Made by a program: the position numbers and the translations under genes
The notes under the pieces: generated by a model
What the model was told of the DNA's origin: nothing
Database searches by the model: none
What the model saw: only the letters and a program-made list of their open reading frames with translations
In this document: positions 44,444-53,687 of the stretch, piece after piece
Position numbering within the stretch: the first letter of the stretch is position 1
Layout of the letters: every line of letters begins with the position of its first letter
Assembly: GCA_947503575.1 (NCBI GenBank)
Contig: CANNDZ010000002.1
Location: 682,001-746,000 of the forward strand
DNA from: an uncultured Kordiimonas sp.
GTDB taxonomy: Bacteria; Pseudomonadota; Alphaproteobacteria; Sphingomonadales; Kordiimonadaceae
Length of the DNA: 64,000 nt
Reading direction: 5' to 3'

Positions 44444-45762
44444 AAACCCGCACTCTTTTCGCTATATTACTTTTGGCGTTATCGCCATGCTCGAATGCTG
44501 ATGACACGCTACGCGCCATTGCGGCAGGCAACGGTGTCACGGCGGAATTAAGCGGCTTGCAAGTCAGTGTGATGAAAGGCGGTAAAGCAACGGAGCACTT
44601 CGCCTTTGGCTTTTCCATGCGGGACGGCGCGTGGGCCAAACCCTTACGGACCAACCATAAAATACGCATTGCCTCTATCTCTAAACTGGTGGTTGCCATC
44701 GGGGTTATGCAACTGGTTGAACAAGGAAAAATTGACCTGGACGGTGATGTTTCCGTGCTGCTTGGCTGGCCTTTGCGCAACCCGCATTTTCCACAAAGCA
44801 TTATCACTGCCCGGCAATTGCTGGCCCACACCTCATCAATAAGGGATGGTCGCCGATATTGGCTGCCTGCGGGCCAATCGCTCCAGTCATTTTTTACGCC
44901 GGGTGCAGAGCACTATGAAAACGGCGGCCATTTTGCCGCGGGAAACGGCAAAGCGCCCGGTACCTATTTCAATTATTCTAACCTGAATTTCGGCCTATTG
45001 GGTAGTTTGATAGAGATCGCCAGCGGCGAGCGATTTGATCGCTACATGAAAACACACGTACTGGAACCTATGGGGGTAACGGCCAGTTATAACCCGTGCG
45101 ATATCCCCGATGACATGCGCGCGGCGGCTTTTCGCAAACGCGGACCAGACGGTGTTTGGGACCATGAAGGGTCATGGTATGGTCAGGTAGATGATGGACC
45201 ACCACAGTGTTTTTACGGGATGTCTTCCAGCGACAAAGACGCCGCTCGCCGTTTTGAACAAGACTATGAGCTTGGCAGTAATGGCACGCTCTATTCACCG
45301 CAAGGGGGCTTGCGGGCCAGCGCTGATGACCTGATTGTCATCCTGCAAATGCTTGTGGCGGAAGGCCGGCACGGCGACAAACAGATTTTATCGCCTGCAT
45401 CAGTAAAAGCCATGCTCGCGCCGGAGTGGACGCTAGACACGTCTCGCGACAACGGCAATACAACCGGTGAGGACGAACCTGGTGGCCCAACCGAAGGCCT
45501 GATGACGAGCTATGGCTTGTCCGTGCACAGGATCAAGCTGGCTGAATGGGGCATAGAGAACGGCCCTGCCCTGTTATATGGGCATCTGGGTGAAGCCTAT
45601 GGTGTTTTGAGCCACGCGCTGTTTGATCCGGAAACCGGCGACGGTATCGCCACCATTATCACAGGCAGTGCTGACAATCCGGCAAACGCACCGGCAGGCA
45701 GCAGCCCCCTTTACAGAGTGGAGGAAGACATAGTGCGCTGGTGGCTGGGCACGCGCGACTAA
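44440..45762 (+). CDS. Serine hydrolase, beta-lactamase-like fold, exported
   Basis: 440 residues. A short signal peptide (TLFAILLLALSPCSNA) precedes a class C beta-lactamase-like domain: the nucleophile SxxK in ASISKLV near residue 80, LLAHTSSIRDG, and YxN as YSN in YFNYSNLNFG near 182. Members include D-peptidases, esterases and penicillin-binding-type proteins; the substrate is not known. It starts inside the patatin gene stop (ATGA), so the pair is co-translated. Confidence 0.85.
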   Translation: MKTRTLFAILLLALSPCSNADDTLRAIAAGNGVTAELSGLQVSVMKGGKATEHFAFGFSMRDGAWAKPLRTNHKIRIASISKLVVAIGVMQLVEQGKIDLDGDVSVLLGWPLRNPHFPQSIITARQLLAHTSSIRDGRRYWLPAGQSLQSFFTPGAEHYENGGHFAAGNGKAPGTYFNYSNLNFGLLGSLIEIASGERFDRYMKTHVLEPMGVTASYNPCDIPDDMRAAAFRKRGPDGVWDHEGSWYGQVDDGPPQCFYGMSSSDKDAARRFEQDYELGSNGTLYSPQGGLRASADDLIVILQMLVAEGRHGDKQILSPASVKAMLAPEWTLDTSRDNGNTTGEDEPGGPTEGLMTSYGLSVHRIKLAEWGIENGPALLYGHLGEAYGVLSHALFDPETGDGIATIITGSADNPANAPAGSSPLYRVEEDIVRWWLGTRD

Positions 45763-45780
45763 ACGTCTGGAACAATACAG

Positions 45781-47208
45781 TTACAAACCGCCCATCAGCA
45801 TATATTTAATTTCCAGATATTCATCCAGACCATGCCGGGACCCTTCGCGCCCTATGCCAGATTGTTTAACACCGCCAAAGGGTGCAACCTCGGTTGACAA
45901 AATTCCTTCATTCACGCCGACCATACCGTATTCCAACGCTTCGGCGACACGCCACACCCGCCCCAGGTCACGTGCGTAAAAATAGGCCGCCAGGCCATAC
46001 GGCGTGTTGTTCGCCATTTCTATCACATCATCCTCACCCTTGAACCGGAACACCGGCGCAACGGGACCAAAAATTTCAGCGTTTGAAATCTCCATGTCAG
46101 GTGTGGTGTCCGCCAAAACCGTCGGCGTGTAATAATTACCGCCCAACTCAGATGGCGCGCCGCCCACAATTGCCAGCGCCCCGGCATCCACCGCACCGTC
46201 AACAAGATCGGATACTTTTTTAAGCGCCACCGGATTAATCAGCGGGCCGACATCCGTATCATCATCCGCTCCGTTTCCGACGTTAAGGGACGCAACTTTT
46301 TCAGCAAACTTTTCGATGAAAGCGTCGTAGATGCCTTCCTGTACATAAAAGCGATTGGCGCATACGCAGGTTTGACCTGCATTACGATACTTGGACGCCA
46401 TCGCACCATCGATTGCAGCATCAAGGTCTGCATCATCAAAAACAATAAAAGGCGCATTGCCGCCCAGTTCCATGCTGGCACGCTTTATCGTATCTGCCGC
46501 TTGGCGCATCAGGATTTTGCCAACAGCCGTGGACCCGGTGAAAGAAATTTTGCGAATATCGGGGTGTGTCGTCAGCAACTTTCCAGAAGCCGCAGCGTCA
46601 CACGATGTCACCACCTTGAAAACACCTTCCGGTATACCCGCTTCATACGCGAGTGCTTCAATCGCCAATGCTGACAAAGGTGTGGCTTCCGCTGGTTTGA
46701 CAATCATTGGGCACCCTGCCGCTAACGCAGGCGCCGCCTTGCGTGTAATCATCGCGACTGGGAAATTCCACGGCGTAATGGCCGAAACAACTCCAACAGG
46801 CTGCTTGGTGACCACAATACGGGCGCGCGGATTGTGTGTCGGGATCACTTCGCCGTAGGCGCGCTTACCTTCTTCGGCAAACCATTCAACAAAGGATGCG
46901 CCGTAAGCCACCTCGCCGCGCGCTTCGGGCAGCGGCTTACCACACTCTGCGGTGATCAACTGTGCCAGGTCTTCCTGATGCTGCATAATCAGCCCATACC
47001 AGCGCTGTAACACCCCTGCGCGATCTTTTGCTGTGCGTTTGGCCCATGCGGGCATCGCGGTGGTGGCAGCAGCTATGCAGTCTGAAATCTCATCCAGCGA
47101 ATAGTCTTTCACCGTCGCCAGCAATGTGCCCGTAGCTGGGTTGTCGACATCCAGACCGCTGCCCTTAATATGATAGGCGTCCAAAAGGCTGGTGGCTGCT
47201 GCTGTCAT
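45781..47208 (-). CDS. gabD: NAD(P)-dependent succinate-semialdehyde dehydrogenase
   Basis: Oxidises succinate semialdehyde to succinate. About 475 residues with all ALDH motifs: ITPWNFPVAMITRKAAPALAAG (cofactor), KPAEATPLSA, FTGSTAVGKIL, the general base in ELGGNAPFIVFDDADLD and the nucleophile in GQTCVCANRFYV. The paired cysteines of TCVC and the overall pattern are those of GabD. The ATG at 47208 is preferred to a longer upstream frame; GGGAGA lies just before it. No other GABA-pathway gene is in the window. Confidence 0.9.
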   Translation of the reverse strand: MTAAATSLLDAYHIKGSGLDVDNPATGTLLATVKDYSLDEISDCIAAATTAMPAWAKRTAKDRAGVLQRWYGLIMQHQEDLAQLITAECGKPLPEARGEVAYGASFVEWFAEEGKRAYGEVIPTHNPRARIVVTKQPVGVVSAITPWNFPVAMITRKAAPALAAGCPMIVKPAEATPLSALAIEALAYEAGIPEGVFKVVTSCDAAASGKLLTTHPDIRKISFTGSTAVGKILMRQAADTIKRASMELGGNAPFIVFDDADLDAAIDGAMASKYRNAGQTCVCANRFYVQEGIYDAFIEKFAEKVASLNVGNGADDDTDVGPLINPVALKKVSDLVDGAVDAGALAIVGGAPSELGGNYYTPTVLADTTPDMEISNAEIFGPVAPVFRFKGEDDVIEMANNTPYGLAAYFYARDLGRVWRVAEALEYGMVGVNEGILSTEVAPFGGVKQSGIGREGSRHGLDEYLEIKYMLMGGL

Positions 47209-47455
47209 CTGCTGTCTCCCGCTGGCTGTTGAAGGTCGAAAATAGGCGGCATGGCGTAAAACCGCAACACGATTTCCATGCCCGCACCTAACCAAGCTAT
47301 TCAGCAGGCATTCAGCCCGTTTGTGCGAAGCTGGTGCTGCATTTTGGTTACACTGAGCGCAACAAAAGACATGTATTGAACACCTTCATCTTTTGCGCCT
47401 GATATGCGTTGACACCAGGCTGGCAAGCGCTACATGACAGCATGGGAGAGTTTAT

Positions 47456-48733
47456 ATGATAAAAAAGAATATATATGCCGCTTTGGCCCTGTTAGCAGGT
47501 GCCGTGTTTGCGTTCAGTCAGATTGCAACAGCCACTGATTATGCCGCACCTAACGATGTGGGCCTGTCGGCTGATCGGCTGGAAAACCTGAAAAAACACA
47601 TTGCAGATTATGTTGCAAGTGGCCGACTGGTCGGCGCAACGACCCTGGTCGCCAAACAGGGCAAAATCGCGCATTTTGAAACATACGGCCACATCAACAA
47701 AGAAACACAAACACCGATGTCAGAAGACGCGGTGTTTCGCATTTATTCCATGACCAAACCGATCACGGGTGTTGGCCTGATGATGTTGTGGGAAGAAGGC
47801 AAGTTTAAACTGGATGATCCGGTTTCAAAATATCTGCCTGAATTCGCCAACCAGCGGGTGTTTACTGGAGCAGAGGAAGATGGATCGCTGCGCACCGTTC
47901 CGGTGGAGCGTGAGATGACGATCCGCAACCTGTTGACCCATACCTCCGGGCTTACATATGGCGTGTTTGGTAATACGCCCGTGGATCAGCTGTATATTAA
48001 AGCCGGGGTATTTAACCCGGAGCTGTCGCTGGCGGAACAAACCAGAATTCTGGGCGGACTGCCGCTGTTGTACCAACCTGGCGAAGCGTGGGTGTATTCC
48101 CTGTCGGTTGATGTACAAGGCCGCCTGATTGAGGTTTTGTCTGATCAATCCCTGGGTGAATTTTTCCAGAACCGGATTTTTGAGCCTCTTGGTATGAACG
48201 ATACGGGTTTTCAGGTGCGGCCTGATCAATTGGATCGCTTTGTGGAAATTTATGCCCCAAGCGAAGAAGAGAAGCAGCTTGTTGCCTATCGCGGCGACTT
48301 TTATGGCGACTTTACGGTAAAGCCTAATTCAGAGTCAGGCGGTGGCGGGCTGGTGTCCACCACCCTTGATTACTGGAAGTTTGCCCAAATGGTTGCGAAC
48401 GGCGGCGAGCTTAACGGGACGCGGCTGCTGAAAGCATCCACCGTTGAGATAATGCGCCAGGACCACCTGCCGGACAACCTGAACGGCATTGCCGGTGGCC
48501 AGCAAGGCCTTGGTTTTGGGCTTGGATTTGCTGTTGTACAAGATGTTGACAAGCAAGGCGGCAGCACCAATATCGGCGAATATTTCTGGGGCGGCATGGC
48601 AAACACGATCTTCTGGATCGACCCCAAGGAAGACCTGATCGCGATTTTCATGACCAATATTTTACCGTCGGGTATTTACCCGCTGCGTAATGAACTGCGC
48701 GACAAGATTTACGATGCGGTGGACGCCGATTAA
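47456..48733 (+). CDS. Serine hydrolase, class C beta-lactamase-like, exported
   Basis: 425 residues. A signal peptide (MIKKNIYAALALLAGAVFAFS, then QIATAT) precedes the domain. SxxK is SMTK in YSMTKPITGVGLM near residue 98; LLTHTSGLTYG and WVYSLSVDVQGRLIE (Tyr-x-Ser) follow, and the late HxG region is replaced by GGMANTIFWIDP, with FMTN after it. This last group is closest to the EstB-like esterases. The substrate is unknown. A strong terminator follows, and the gene stands alone. Confidence 0.87.
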   Translation: MIKKNIYAALALLAGAVFAFSQIATATDYAAPNDVGLSADRLENLKKHIADYVASGRLVGATTLVAKQGKIAHFETYGHINKETQTPMSEDAVFRIYSMTKPITGVGLMMLWEEGKFKLDDPVSKYLPEFANQRVFTGAEEDGSLRTVPVEREMTIRNLLTHTSGLTYGVFGNTPVDQLYIKAGVFNPELSLAEQTRILGGLPLLYQPGEAWVYSLSVDVQGRLIEVLSDQSLGEFFQNRIFEPLGMNDTGFQVRPDQLDRFVEIYAPSEEEKQLVAYRGDFYGDFTVKPNSESGGGGLVSTTLDYWKFAQMVANGGELNGTRLLKASTVEIMRQDHLPDNLNGIAGGQQGLGFGLGFAVVQDVDKQGGSTNIGEYFWGGMANTIFWIDPKEDLIAIFMTNILPSGIYPLRNELRDKIYDAVDAD

Positions 48734-48762
48734 CTGGCAAGGCATCTTGAGACAACGGTGAA

Positions 48763-48789
48763 GGCGGGCCACAACGGCCCGCCTTTTTT
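48763..48789 (+). terminator. Rho-independent terminator after serine hydrolase
   Basis: Stem GGCGGGCC (48763-48770), loop ACAAC, stem GGCCCGCC (48776-48783), then six T. It separates the plus-strand hydrolase from the convergent tonB gene. Confidence 0.9.
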
Positions 48790-48829
48790 ATTTACAAGAC
48801 CATCATGCTGACGCACTGGAACACAAGCC

Positions 48830-49444
48830 TTACTCGGCCAACGCATAAGTGAACTGGTACCGGATGCCTTTGGCGGCCCTGGCTACACCATCCACAACAA
48901 GTGGCTTGTATTTAAACTTGGCTGCTGCCTTCTTGGCCGAGCGTTCAAAACAACCCGCTGGTTCGGCAGCAACCACTTCGATGCTGTCTGCCGGCACCGA
49001 CCCGTCGGCAGCGACGGTCAGTTCAACCACAACATACCCCTCTATCCCGCGTTCAGCGCAGCGGCGCGGATAGGTTGGCTGCACCACAACAAGGGGAAGT
49101 TGCTGGCCCTCCGCATGGCCGAAACTCGGGCCAGTTGGCGGCAATGGCTTGGCGGGCGTGGGCGGCACACCAATAACGCCAATACCGTCGTCCCCGGTGT
49201 TGATCGTGGTTTTTAGTGTATCCGTTTTGGGTGGTTCGACGGCCTCAATTTTTTCAACATCCCACTGATTTTTAGGTACCTCCGGCTCGAAGGGTTCTTG
49301 CGTAAAATCAATGATGCGCCGCTGCTCCGGCACATCCAGCACGATGTCTCCATCCGACCCTAAAAGCCCATTCATGGCATAAAACAGCGCGGCTGTGGCA
49401 ACAGTAGCCAAAGGTCCGGCAGCATATAGTCTTGGTGATGTCAT
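48830..49444 (-). CDS. TonB family energy transducer (stand-alone)
   Basis: 204 residues. One N-terminal membrane anchor (LATVATAALFYAMNGLLG), a proline-rich spacer (VEPPKTD, PPTPAKPLPPTGP) and a C-terminal TonB domain: VQPTYPRRCAERGIEGYVVVELTVAADGSVP and AAAKFKYKPLVVDGV. TonB couples the inner-membrane proton gradient to outer-membrane receptors. It lacks exbB/exbD neighbours but resembles the TonB of the operon at 50-56 kb; the two share an operator-like dyad. The two extra cysteines (RRC and GCF) may form a disulfide. Confidence 0.88.
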   Translation of the reverse strand: MTSPRLYAAGPLATVATAALFYAMNGLLGSDGDIVLDVPEQRRIIDFTQEPFEPEVPKNQWDVEKIEAVEPPKTDTLKTTINTGDDGIGVIGVPPTPAKPLPPTGPSFGHAEGQQLPLVVVQPTYPRRCAERGIEGYVVVELTVAADGSVPADSIEVVAAEPAGCFERSAKKAAAKFKYKPLVVDGVARAAKGIRYQFTYALAE

Positions 49445-49455
49445 GATCCGCCTCC

Positions 49456-49520
49456 ATATTGTTATAATATTACAATATATAAACGAATTTTATAAGTAAA
49501 GTTATATTATAACAATATGT
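49456..49520. promoter_or_regulatory. Two Zur-like dyads before tonB
   Basis: TGTTATAATATTACA (49460-49474) lies inside a longer dyad with arms ATATTGT and ACAATAT (49456-49478). A second copy on the other strand reads AGTTATATTATAACA (49500-49514). Each differs by one base from TGTTATANTATAACA, the core of the Zur operator known in gammaproteobacteria. They begin about 12 and 56 bases before the tonB start. The same first sequence recurs before the second TonB operon. Assignment to Zur is inferred; no zur gene is in the window. Confidence 0.5.
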
Positions 49521-49623
49521 GAATAAGCCCGGATTATCTCGGTAACAGCGGTCTGTAATGAAAACGGTTTAGGCGACCAATTTGGCCGCCCTTGATCGTA
49601 TAAACGATGCAAATAAAGGTGTG

Positions 49624-49932
49624 TCAGATGGCTTTGGGGCCAGGCAGCAAAAGGCGTATAAGCAGAGCACCCGCTGTCAAAGTGCCACCCCAAACAACCA
49701 CCAGCAGGCCAAACGCCAGCACAGCACGCATCGCCAACAACAGGTAAAAGGAGAACCCCTCTCCTGCGGGTAAGATGTTTTCAAACTGTATGATCAGCCA
49801 ACCGGTGCCATACAAAAGAGGTGTGGTCTGCAGATAATCCCGCCAGCGAAAATATCCGTTGCGGATTTCATCCTGCATCATCACGAGAACACCTACGGCG
49901 ATCAAAACCGCTATGATAGCCACATAAACCAT
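49624..49932 (-). CDS. Small membrane protein, unknown function
   Basis: 102 residues with three predicted membrane segments: VYVAIIAVLIAVGVLVMM, LLYGTGWLIIQF and LLLAMRAVLAFGLLVVVWGGTLTAGALLIRLLL. Codon use fits the chromosome and the long hydrophobic pattern is unlikely in a chance frame, but the ribosome site is weak. It lies upstream of the tonB gene on the same strand, separated by 179 bases that carry the Zur-like dyads. Confidence 0.6.
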   Translation of the reverse strand: MVYVAIIAVLIAVGVLVMMQDEIRNGYFRWRDYLQTTPLLYGTGWLIIQFENILPAGEGFSFYLLLAMRAVLAFGLLVVVWGGTLTAGALLIRLLLPGPKAI

Positions 49933-50103
49933 AGCCTGATGGTAAGACCTGAGTATTTGCTTGCAACCTTTCTTTTCCGTTTAAACCCACTGGTCCATGC
50001 AAGCCCGCCGTTTCATGCGCGCCCATTGGAGATGAAGGGCGCACAGGTGCCGCTACGTAAATCCCTGATGTAAATCCCCGGCGTTAATCCCCCGTGCAAA
50101 AAG

Positions 50104-50136
50104 CAAAAAAAACAGCGCCCCTAAACAGAGGCGCTG
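50104..50136 (-). terminator. Rho-independent terminator of the TonB2-type operon
   Basis: On the minus strand: stem CAGCGCC, loop of ten bases, stem GGCGCTG, then eight T (plus-strand A-run 50105-50112; arms 50113-50119 and 50130-50136). It follows the TPR gene, the last gene of the operon. Confidence 0.88.
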
Positions 50137-50163
50137 CCTAAATTTGGATTGATATGGCTGGAC

Positions 50164-51570
50164 CTAGCGGCCAGTCAGCATTTGCTCGCGCGCTTCTTCA
50201 GCAGCAAGATACTTACGCCAGCTTGCCACAGCACCACGATCCCGCGATGTTTTCGACAACCGCGACGCCTTGGAGAACATGCGTTTTGCGTCGTCAAAGC
50301 GCTTCAGCTCGGTCAGAACCTGACCATGCATCATAACGCCTGCAAGAAGTTTGGCTGCATTTTTGTCAGCGTTCTCTTCATCATCTTCAAAGGCTTTCTG
50401 CATTTTGGTGAAAGACTTTTCTGCGTCTTCGTAGCGATCAACTTGCATCTGAACCTGACCAATTTGCAGCCACAGGTCACCGTCGCTGTCTTTCTCTGCT
50501 GCGGCAGAGAGAGGATCAAGGGCACGACGATAATCGCTTGCCGCCATATAGCATTGACCCAGAAGCTTCTGGTTCTCTGCTGTATCTTCAATCAGCTTTT
50601 CATTAAGAGCGCGATTAAGGATCCAGGCACACTTGATCGGAGCATCCCGGCTAATCTGAATTTGGGCCACGTTTACAAGCTGTGCTGGTTTTTCGTCCAG
50701 AAAGCCTTGTTTGTAAGCCGCTTCCATCAGGGAGTAGAAGGATTCGTCTTCACCCATTTCCTGATAAACACTGGCAAGTTGAACCCAATAATTGGGCGCA
50801 GGCCAATTCACGATCATGGTGATCAACGTATCCCGCACCTGCGGAAACTCAGAGCGTTCATAGTGTGCAGACAGCTTGAGACCGTACCAGTTTTCTTTCA
50901 CTTCGATCGTGTCTACAGCTTCGGCGTCAGCAATGGCGGCGTCAATATACTCGAGGGTCCGCCCGTAGTCTTCTTTCATATAGTATAGCTGACCGATGAA
51001 AATCTTCTGCGTCACCCCGATAAGGGCAGGGTCCACTTCGGATACAGCCGCTTCCCAACGCTGCGCATAATCGATCGCTTTATCCAGTTCCTCGACGGAA
51101 TAATAAAGCTGCGCGAGGTTGTACATGATGCCATGTTCCTGCGCGACCGGAATCGACTCTTTGAACTGCAGAACAGTTTCAAATGCCTCGATCGCTCCGC
51201 GCGTGTCATCACGCTCAAAAGCAACCTGTGCCTTGTACTGATACACGATAGACCGGGCATAATCGTTTACACCGCGGCCTTCCAGCGCATCGTCAAGCAG
51301 CTCTATGGCTCTTGCAAGGCGCTGGGTTTTGGTAGCCTCCAGGTCCGCTTCGGACATTTCTTCCGGCTGAAGCGTCTCTTGAATCTTTTCAAGCTTCTTC
51401 TGAAACGCCAGCGGAATAGCCTGCACTTTGCGGGTTTTCTGCTTTTTCTTCGGCGCTTCATCCTGTGCGAACGCAACCGATGTCAAATTGGCCCCTTCCG
51501 GAACCGGCGTTACTGCCAAAATAGCAGCGGCAGCCAGAGCCATCGGTATGGATTTAACAAACTTAACCAT
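50164..51570 (-). CDS. Periplasmic TPR-repeat protein of TonB2-type operon
   Basis: About 468 residues. A signal peptide (ALAAAAILAVTPVPEG, SVAFAQ) precedes a Lys-rich stretch and at least eight TPR-like helical pairs, for example IMYNLAQLYYSVEELDKAIDYAQRW and LLGQCYMAASDYRRALDPLSAAAE. In the Vibrio TonB2 locus a TPR gene sits in the same last position, and TPR proteins there support energy transduction. The ATG at 51570 has AAAGG eight bases upstream. It follows the TonB gene after 19 bases. Confidence 0.85.
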   Translation of the reverse strand: MVKFVKSIPMALAAAAILAVTPVPEGANLTSVAFAQDEAPKKKQKTRKVQAIPLAFQKKLEKIQETLQPEEMSEADLEATKTQRLARAIELLDDALEGRGVNDYARSIVYQYKAQVAFERDDTRGAIEAFETVLQFKESIPVAQEHGIMYNLAQLYYSVEELDKAIDYAQRWEAAVSEVDPALIGVTQKIFIGQLYYMKEDYGRTLEYIDAAIADAEAVDTIEVKENWYGLKLSAHYERSEFPQVRDTLITMIVNWPAPNYWVQLASVYQEMGEDESFYSLMEAAYKQGFLDEKPAQLVNVAQIQISRDAPIKCAWILNRALNEKLIEDTAENQKLLGQCYMAASDYRRALDPLSAAAEKDSDGDLWLQIGQVQMQVDRYEDAEKSFTKMQKAFEDDEENADKNAAKLLAGVMMHGQVLTELKRFDDAKRMFSKASRLSKTSRDRGAVASWRKYLAAEEAREQMLTGR

Positions 51571-51589
51571 GGTCATACCTTTCTTTGGC

Positions 51590-52210
51590 TTAATTGTCGG
51601 CAAGGTTGAAGCTGAACCGATAGCGAACACCGGTTACTTCCTGACCCTGACCGTTAATGATCTTGGGCTTATACTTGAATTTCGCAGCAGCCTTGATGGC
51701 AGAGCGCTCAAAATAACCCTTTGGCTCGGCTTCAATCACAATGATCGAGTCCGGCGGCACAGTGCCATCTTCGGCAACAGTCAGCTCAACAATGGCGTAC
51801 CCTTCAATACCGCGTTCCTGCGCACGGCGCGGATATTGCGGGCGCACCCGCACCAGCGGCAAATAGTCACCGTCAGTTGCAGCGCCAAGGCTGATAGAGC
51901 CCAAGTCAACATCACCGCCAGCACTGGCACGGCCGATAGACAAGTTCACCTTGTCAGGGCCCTTGATGTCCAGTTGCGGCGTATCAATTTCCGGCGGAGG
52001 TGTTTCTACTTCCGGCGGCTTTTCAATTTCACGTTCCATGCGCTGTGGTGGCTGTTCGTCAATATCCTGAACCACATCCACAAAACGGGCACGCTGATCA
52101 TCATCCAAGTTTACTTCGCCGTCACCCGCAACAAGAAAGTTCATTACGAGAAACAGACCGAAAGTAACGCCAGATGCTGCGGCCAATGAGGTTGCAAACC
52201 GAGCAATCAT
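51590..52210 (-). CDS. tonB: TonB family energy transducer of TonB2-type operon
   Basis: 206 residues. One N-terminal anchor (LAAASGVTFGLFLVMNFLVA), a Pro/Glu-rich spacer (PPEVETPPPEIDTPQL), and a TonB C-terminal domain with VRPQYPRRAQERGIEGYAIVELTVAEDGTVP and AAAKFKYKPKIINGQ. It is more similar in its last 100 residues to the stand-alone TonB at 48.8 kb than to classical E. coli TonB. The ATG shares a base with the ExbD stop (TGATG), so translation is coupled. Confidence 0.92.
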   Translation of the reverse strand: MIARFATSLAAASGVTFGLFLVMNFLVAGDGEVNLDDDQRARFVDVVQDIDEQPPQRMEREIEKPPEVETPPPEIDTPQLDIKGPDKVNLSIGRASAGGDVDLGSISLGAATDGDYLPLVRVRPQYPRRAQERGIEGYAIVELTVAEDGTVPPDSIIVIEAEPKGYFERSAIKAAAKFKYKPKIINGQGQEVTGVRYRFSFNLADN

Positions 52211-52608
52211 CAGTTGGTCTCCGTTGCTATTGCTATTGTTTCGACACCAGCATCGCGAATAGCATCATATACTTTCATCACAAGAACCGCGTCGGCTTCT
52301 TCATCACCCTGAATGGCGACAGACCCTTTCGGGTTCTCCGCATGCAGTTTTTCTACGGCGGTGCGCAGAGCCTCGATTTTCGTGGCTTCGCGATTGATGT
52401 AAATTTCGTCATCTGCGGTCACAGCAATCAAAATACTGACCTGTTTTTGCAGTACAGCGGTTTCCGCGTCTGGCTTCAGAACACTGATGCCTGCTTCTTT
52501 CACAAATACCGCCGTCACGATGAAGAAGATCAGCATGATAAACACGATGTCCAGCATCGGCGTCATGTTGATCTCGGTATCTTCTTCCTGTTGCGAATGG
52601 TTACGCAT
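52210..52608 (-). CDS. exbD: ExbD/TolR family biopolymer transport protein (copy 2)
   Basis: About 132 residues. The conserved start INMTPMLDIVFIMLIFFIVTAVFVKE holds the membrane segment with the proton-path aspartate (MLDIVF). A periplasmic ExbD domain follows. It is the second of two adjacent exbD genes, about half identical to the first near the membrane but different in the periplasmic part. I start at ATG 52608, with GGAG upstream, instead of GTG 52620. It forms the motor with ExbB for TonB. Confidence 0.92.
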   Translation of the reverse strand: MRNHSQQEEDTEINMTPMLDIVFIMLIFFIVTAVFVKEAGISVLKPDAETAVLQKQVSILIAVTADDEIYINREATKIEALRTAVEKLHAENPKGSVAIQGDEEADAVLVMKVYDAIRDAGVETIAIATETN

Positions 52609-52720
52609 TCTATTCTCCACTTCACCCGATACTCGACGGGTGCCTAGCCCCTAAATGGTTACCTGCTTACAGCGACACTGCGCAGGACAATGGCGTCGGG
52701 GCGTGGCGCCCCGTCACCGG

Positions 52721-53140
52721 CTATTTTTTGGGCGTCATCACAATCTGTTCCTGGGCAATCCCGATGTCGCGTGCGGCATCGTAAATTCGGATCGACAAAC
52801 CCAGATGTGAGCCCTCAGCAGCCTGTATAACAACAGGGGCTTTGGGGCGTTCAACGCTTTCCTTCTTGATGATCGACGAGACAGACGAAATATCAACACG
52901 CAGGAAGTCGTGCGTGATGCGATTGTTTTCATCAATGAGGAAAGCAATCGCGCGTTTTTCGTCGTCCGGTGGCGGCGGATCATTTTGGGTATTCTGATCC
53001 TCCGGCTTGTTGATCTCAATCCCGGATTCCTTAACGAAGGACGCAGTCACGATGAAGAAGATCAGCATGATAAACACGATGTCGAGCATCGGCGTCATGT
53101 TGACTTCTGCTTCGTCCTCGCCTTTTGAGAATTTACGCAT
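52721..53140 (-). CDS. exbD: ExbD/TolR family biopolymer transport protein (copy 1)
   Basis: 139 residues. The membrane segment MTPMLDIVFIMLIFFIVTASFVKE with the key Asp is nearly the same as in copy 2. The periplasmic part has a proline/aspartate stretch (NDPPPPDDE) not seen in copy 2, and ends in PKAPVVIQAAEGSHLGLSIRIYDAARDIG. Two paralogues in one operon may form a mixed ExbD dimer (inference). The gene is 22 bases downstream of exbB and 112 bases upstream of copy 2. Confidence 0.92.
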   Translation of the reverse strand: MRKFSKGEDEAEVNMTPMLDIVFIMLIFFIVTASFVKESGIEINKPEDQNTQNDPPPPDDEKRAIAFLIDENNRITHDFLRVDISSVSSIIKKESVERPKAPVVIQAAEGSHLGLSIRIYDAARDIGIAQEQIVMTPKK

Positions 53141-53162
53141 GTGTTAAATCTCCAACCTTCGC

Positions 53163-53687
53163 CTAGTGATCCATCGTCAGGCTGTCTTCAAGGCGCCCTG
53201 CCTCGCGTTTAGCCTTCCGTTCAATGTAGGTGCTCAGGAATACGCCTGATAGCGCCGCAACCATGCCCGCCATTGTCGGGATTGTTGCTTTGGACACCCC
53301 TGCCGCCATGGCACGAGCGTTGGAGCTACCTTGGCTACCCATCACATCAAACACGTCAATCATGCCGGTTACAGTACCCAGCAGACCAACAAGCGGACAG
53401 AGAGCCACAAGCGTCTTGATCAAATTCACGCCCTGGAACAGTTCGTGAGAGACCTCGGATATCATGGCAAGGCGAATTTTGTGCGCATACCATGATTTCC
53501 GTTCTGCTCTGGCTTCCCATGCGCCCACCACGCGGTTCCGGTGCTTTTTATATTCAAGCGAATAGAACCACAGGCGTTCGATGATCAGTACCCACATAAT
53601 GAACGTGACCGCGAGGATCAGGAACAGGACGTCACCGCCCCGCTCCATGAATGCTCTGATCGCGTCAAAGGCCTCAAGCATTCGCAT
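53163..53687 (-). CDS. exbB: ExbB/TolQ family proton channel protein
   Basis: About 174 residues with three membrane segments: VLFLILAVTFIMWVLIIERLWFY, LVALCPLVGLLGTVTGMIDVFDVM and TIPTMAGMVAALSGVFLSTY. GLLGTVTGMI is the family signature of the proton path. With ExbD it forms the motor that drives TonB. It is shorter than E. coli ExbB, like the ExbB2 type. The start overlaps the TtpC-like gene by 14 bases; ATG 53681 is an alternative start. Confidence 0.92.
   Translation of the reverse strand: MRMLEAFDAIRAFMERGGDVLFLILAVTFIMWVLIIERLWFYSLEYKKHRNRVVGAWEARAERKSWYAHKIRLAMISEVSHELFQGVNLIKTLVALCPLVGLLGTVTGMIDVFDVMGSQGSSNARAMAAGVSKATIPTMAGMVAALSGVFLSTYIERKAKREAGRLEDSLTMDH

Noticed and set aside
50149-50988. 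Plus-strand frame (279 codons) antisense to the TPR gene
   Set aside because: The TPR protein on the minus strand has a signal peptide, ribosome site and repeats; the antisense frame also begins inside the non-coding terminator region.
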